In this document: positions 22,335 to 24,431 of the stretch, piece by piece
Layout of the letters: every line of letters begins with the position of its first letter
How positions within the stretch are numbered: the first letter of the stretch is position 1
NCBI GenBank assembly: GCA_964527265.1
Contig: CAZGOM010000083.1
Coordinates: forward strand, 1-24,431
Source: CAZGOM01 sp964527265
GTDB taxonomy: Bacteria > Planctomycetota > Phycisphaerae > Phycisphaerales > Phycisphaeraceae
DNA length: 24,431 bases
Reading direction: 5' to 3'
The notes under the pieces: model-generated
What the model was told of the DNA's origin: nothing
What the model saw: the letters and a program-made list of their open reading frames with translations, nothing else
Databases searched by the model: none
Program-made: the position numbers and the translations under genes

Positions 22335-23041
22335 GTGGTTTCCTGGGTTGCAGTGGTGTTGGTAAGAGGTATGGAATGGCCAGGGTCGACCCAGGCCAGG
22401 TTTAAAGTGCGGACGACAAAGTAACTCATTATGGCGGCGAGGCAAACGTCGGAGAGGAAATGTGCGTGGTCCATGAGGCGGGTGGATGCGCAGCCGACGG
22501 CGAAGAAGAAGTAGATGGGCCAGCCTGCGGGGTGGAGGCGGTAGAGAGCCCAGGCGGCGGCGAAGGCGACGATGGCATGGGTGCTGGGCATGCCGAGGTT
22601 GCTGGTGGAGAGGAGGTTTTCAGAGAAGGGGCGAAAGCCGTACTGGCCGTCGTGGAGCTCCGGGCGCTCGCGGCGGATGAGGAGCTTGGCGAGCTCACCC
22701 AGGACGCCGGCGGCGACGGTGGAGGCGAAGAGGAAGGAGGCACGGAAGAAGACGGCGTTGGGGCCGTCGGCCTTGCGGCGGATGCGGTCGATGAGGAGGA
22801 AGACCATGGCGACAAACGCCCAGGTGTGGAGGATGCCCATGACGCGGAGGAGGCGGAGGAAGTCGGATTCCTTGTAGGGGATGTGCTTGAGGATGTCGTA
22901 GGTGGGTTTGTCGAGGAGGAGGGCGAGGAGGAACCAGAGGATGGCGATGCCGAGCGCGAGGGCCCAGTGGGCGCGGAGGGGCCAGGGGGAGCTGGCGTGG
23001 GCGGGCGGGTTGGCGGGGGCGGGGTCTGGCATTTCTGGCAT
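22331..23041 (-). CDS. PAP2 superfamily membrane phosphatase
   Basis: The 236-aa protein has about six hydrophobic helices and all three PAP2 motifs: Lys119-x6-Arg126-Pro127 (KLLIRRERP), PSTH at 152-155 with the proton-donor His155, and Arg188-x5-His194-x3-Asp198 (TRLMDHAHFLSD), where His194 is the nucleophile. PAP2 proteins hydrolyse lipid phosphates such as phosphatidic acid or undecaprenyl pyrophosphate at the membrane; the actual lipid is not predictable. Thr187 replaces the usual Ser before Arg188. The N-terminus is a Pro/Ala-rich stretch of about 20 residues. ATG 23041 has no clear ribosome site, and the Met at codon 4 is an alternative. Its stop overlaps the thuA start. Confidence 0.92.
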   Translation of the reverse strand: MPEMPDPAPANPPAHASSPWPLRAHWALALGIAILWFLLALLLDKPTYDILKHIPYKESDFLRLLRVMGILHTWAFVAMVFLLIDRIRRKADGPNAVFFRASFLFASTVAAGVLGELAKLLIRRERPELHDGQYGFRPFSENLLSTSNLGMPSTHAIVAFAAAWALYRLHPAGWPIYFFFAVGCASTRLMDHAHFLSDVCLAAIMSYFVVRTLNLAWVDPGHSIPLTNTTATQETT

Positions 23042-23084
23042 TGAGGTGTGCTATTGAACGTGTTACGAGGAGAGTTTTTTAACA

Positions 23085-23115
23085 GGATTTACAAGATGCC
23101 CAAGATTTACAAGAT
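23085..23115. repeat. Direct repeat GATTTACAAGATG, two copies
   Basis: Identical 13-mers at 23085-23097 and 23103-23115 have a period of 18 bp in the gap between the PAP2 and glycosyltransferase genes. Similar sequences occur between genes of many bacteria; the role is unknown. Confidence 0.8.
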
Positions 23116-23199
23116 GTTTTCCGAATGGGTTCGCAGGGGTGAGTGCTTGGAGAAACAGGGTTTTGAGGGAATTTTCTTGGCGTGGTTTTGAAATATCCA

Positions 23200-24431
23200 T
23201 TATTGGATGCGTTTTTCGGTTCGGGTTTGATTCATATTATCGAGTGGTTTGACTGGGCCCAGGAAGCGCTTGGCGGTGAAGATGCGGATTTTGCGTTTAT
23301 CGGGGGTGCCGGGGAACTGGCTGAAGCCGGCGGGCTGGAGGTCTTCAAAATTGAAGCCGGAGCGCCAGCGTTCTTCAGTGGCGGTGCCTGCGAGGACGAC
23401 GGGGCGGCCGATGAGGGCGGGGTTGCGCCAGTTGGTGTCGGGGAAGAAGTCGTAGGAGGATTCGCGCTGGCCGAGCTCGCTGGCGCCGCAGACGTAAGTG
23501 GGGCGACCGGGGGTGTAGTAGGTGAGGAGGGCGGTGGTTTCGTAGCCGGAAGCCATGAGGAAGGGATGTCCCGAGTCCAGAGTCCCGGGTCCTGTGTCGG
23601 GGGAGGGTACAGAGTACAGAGTTTGGGGTACAGGGTTGGGGAGAGAGGAGGAAGAGGGTTCAGAGCCCAGAGTTTTGGGGCCAGCGCGGGAAGAGGTGAG
23701 TTGTTTGGAGAATTGGGCGTGGACGGCTTGGACGGCGAGGCCGGCTTCGGACATGCCGGAGATGCGCCATGTGGGGATGGCGGTGCGCATGAATTCAAAG
23801 CGGAGGAGGAAGCCGAGTGCGAAGATGCCGATGAAGACGACGAGGCTGGTGCCGACGGCCCAGTGCCAGCAGACTTGGAAGAGGGTTTCAGGTTTGGCAC
23901 GGAGGAAGCCACGGCGGGGGGAAGCAGGCTTGCCGTCGGCGAGCCATTGGGCGGTGAGGGCGTGGAGGCGGTCGAACTCGGGGGGGGCTTGCCTGGCGAC
24001 GAGGGCGAGGAGGGTGAGATAGCCGGCGATGGGCCAGTTTGCCTCGACTTCCTTGCGGAAGGAGATGATGAGGTAGAAGAGGAGGATGGGTGCGGCGCAG
24101 GCGATGAGGAAGGCGGAGGAAGAGGGTACAGAGTACAGAGTTTTGGGTACAGGGTTGGAAAGGGAAGAAGAAGAAGGTCCAGCGTCCTGAGTTCTGAGTC
24201 CTGAGTCGGGAGAGGAAGAGGGCGAGGAGGGTTTCCAGACTTTGTAGAGGGCGTAGGTGATGAGGGCGACGGTGAGGGGGCCGACTGCGCCGATTTGAGT
24301 GGCGATGTATTCGAGGGGCGTCAGGGGGTTGAAGCGCCAGCCGGTGTTGACGGCGGCGTCTCCGCCTTTGACTTCCAGGTGGCCAAAGAGGTGTTTGATG
24401 GTGACCCAGTGGTGGTTGGAGTTCCAGATGG
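23200..24431 (-). CDS. Glycosyltransferase family 39-like membrane protein, C-terminal part (5' end beyond window)
   Basis: The frame enters from the right edge and ends at TAA 23200, giving about 409 residues of the C-terminal part. WNSNHHWVTIKHLFGH near the edge and EVEANWPIAGYLTLLAL further on match the loop and helix patterns of ArnT/GT39-type lipid-linked sugar transferases. At least four hydrophobic helices are present: the first after PLEYIATQIG, then AFLIACAAPILLFYLII, IAGYLTLLALVA and VCWHWAVGTSLVVFIGIFALGFL. A C-terminal soluble part (from about YVCGASELGQRESS) follows. These enzymes move a sugar from a lipid carrier to an acceptor outside the membrane; donor and acceptor are unknown. 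Two heptameric repeat arrays are embedded in frame, coding for Ser/Pro-rich linkers containing SNPVPKTLYSVPS and PNPVPQTLYSVPS. Confidence 0.8.
   Translation of the reverse strand, partial: IWNSNHHWVTIKHLFGHLEVKGGDAAVNTGWRFNPLTPLEYIATQIGAVGPLTVALITYALYKVWKPSSPSSSPDSGLRTQDAGPSSSSLSNPVPKTLYSVPSSSAFLIACAAPILLFYLIISFRKEVEANWPIAGYLTLLALVARQAPPEFDRLHALTAQWLADGKPASPRRGFLRAKPETLFQVCWHWAVGTSLVVFIGIFALGFLLRFEFMRTAIPTWRISGMSEAGLAVQAVHAQFSKQLTSSRAGPKTLGSEPSSSSLPNPVPQTLYSVPSPDTGPGTLDSGHPFLMASGYETTALLTYYTPGRPTYVCGASELGQRESSYDFFPDTNWRNPALIGRPVVLAGTATEERWRSGFNFEDLQPAGFSQFPGTPDKRKIRIFTAKRFLGPVKPLDNMNQTRTEKRIQ
23565..23685. repeat. Heptameric repeat arrays inside the GT39-like gene (C-terminal insertion)
   Basis: Eleven 7-bp units run from 23565 to 23641 (for example CGAGTCC, AGAGTCC, CGGGTCC, GTACAGA, GTACAGA, GTTTGGG, GTACAGG). 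After a 16-bp purine-rich break, four more occupy 23658-23685 (GTTCAGA, GCCCAGA, GTTTTGG, GGCCAGC). All are translated as a low-complexity loop of the glycosyltransferase. Confidence 0.9.
24126..24211. repeat. Heptameric repeat arrays inside the GT39-like gene (second insertion)
   Basis: Units GTACAGA, GTACAGA, GTTTTGG, GTACAGG, GTTGGAA cover 24126-24160; GTCCAGC, GTCCTGA, GTTCTGA, GTCCTGA, GTCGGGA cover 24177-24211. The first array is almost identical to 23607-23641. Both lie in a loop between two membrane helices. Confidence 0.9.

Noticed and set aside
13907..24211. Heptamer arrays as a CRISPR array
   Set aside because: Units are 7 bp and contiguous, with no spacers, and no cas gene is present.

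Overview
The window is a high-GC bacterial chromosome fragment, apparently a scaffold of a draft or metagenome-assembled genome because it contains two runs of exactly 100 N. The gene repertoire points to a planctomycete-like, aerobic, carbohydrate-degrading heterotroph, possibly of the Phycisphaerae: heme A and heme O synthases, a GH130 mannosyl-glucose phosphorylase, a Gfo/Idh/MocA oxidoreductase, a ThuA-like protein, and frequent TTG/GTG starts. No rRNA or other marker gene is present, so this placement is an inference.

Left part (1-11.3 kb). A truncated type II secretion/type IV pilus assembly ATPase (minus) is followed by a two-domain methyltransferase of the rickettsial protein-lysine methyltransferase type (plus, TTG start, strong terminator). 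Next come an MFS transporter (plus), a Uma2-family nuclease-like protein (minus), a large amidohydrolase/class III aminotransferase fusion (minus), a one-TM protein with a His/Gly/Ser/Asp-rich tail (plus), a Gfo/Idh/MocA oxidoreductase, a small three-helix membrane protein and a GH130 phosphorylase (all minus). A tRNA-Lys(CTT) with clear promoter and terminator closes this part.

Middle part (11.8-19.7 kb, all plus). A LEA14-like lipoprotein candidate, ctaA, ctaB and an ABC-type ATPase are followed by two tandem paralogues of an unrecognised membrane-anchored protein. The first paralogue is broken by a triplicated 25-bp unit; with one unit it would be an intact 473-aa frame. The second is intact and carries an extra C-terminal domain.

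Right part (19.8-24.4 kb, all minus). A UbiX-like flavin prenyltransferase sits with a secreted coiled-coil protein. A ThuA-like protein is translationally coupled to a PAP2 phosphatase, and the window ends in the C-terminal part of a GT39-like glycosyltransferase. The second N-run interrupts thuA, but its flanks are the same 55 bp; merging them restores an exact 210-codon frame plus stop.

The most unusual feature is a family of short degenerate tandem repeats with a strict 7-bp period (units such as GGGTCTG, GGGTATT, GAGTCCT, GTACAGA). They lie between many right-half genes, supply the ctaA stop codon, and are embedded in frame in the ubiX-like and GT39-like genes, where they encode Ser/Pro-rich linkers. 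A second recurring pattern is a TANNNT box exactly 6 bp before a start codon with no Shine-Dalgarno site, suggesting leaderless transcripts.
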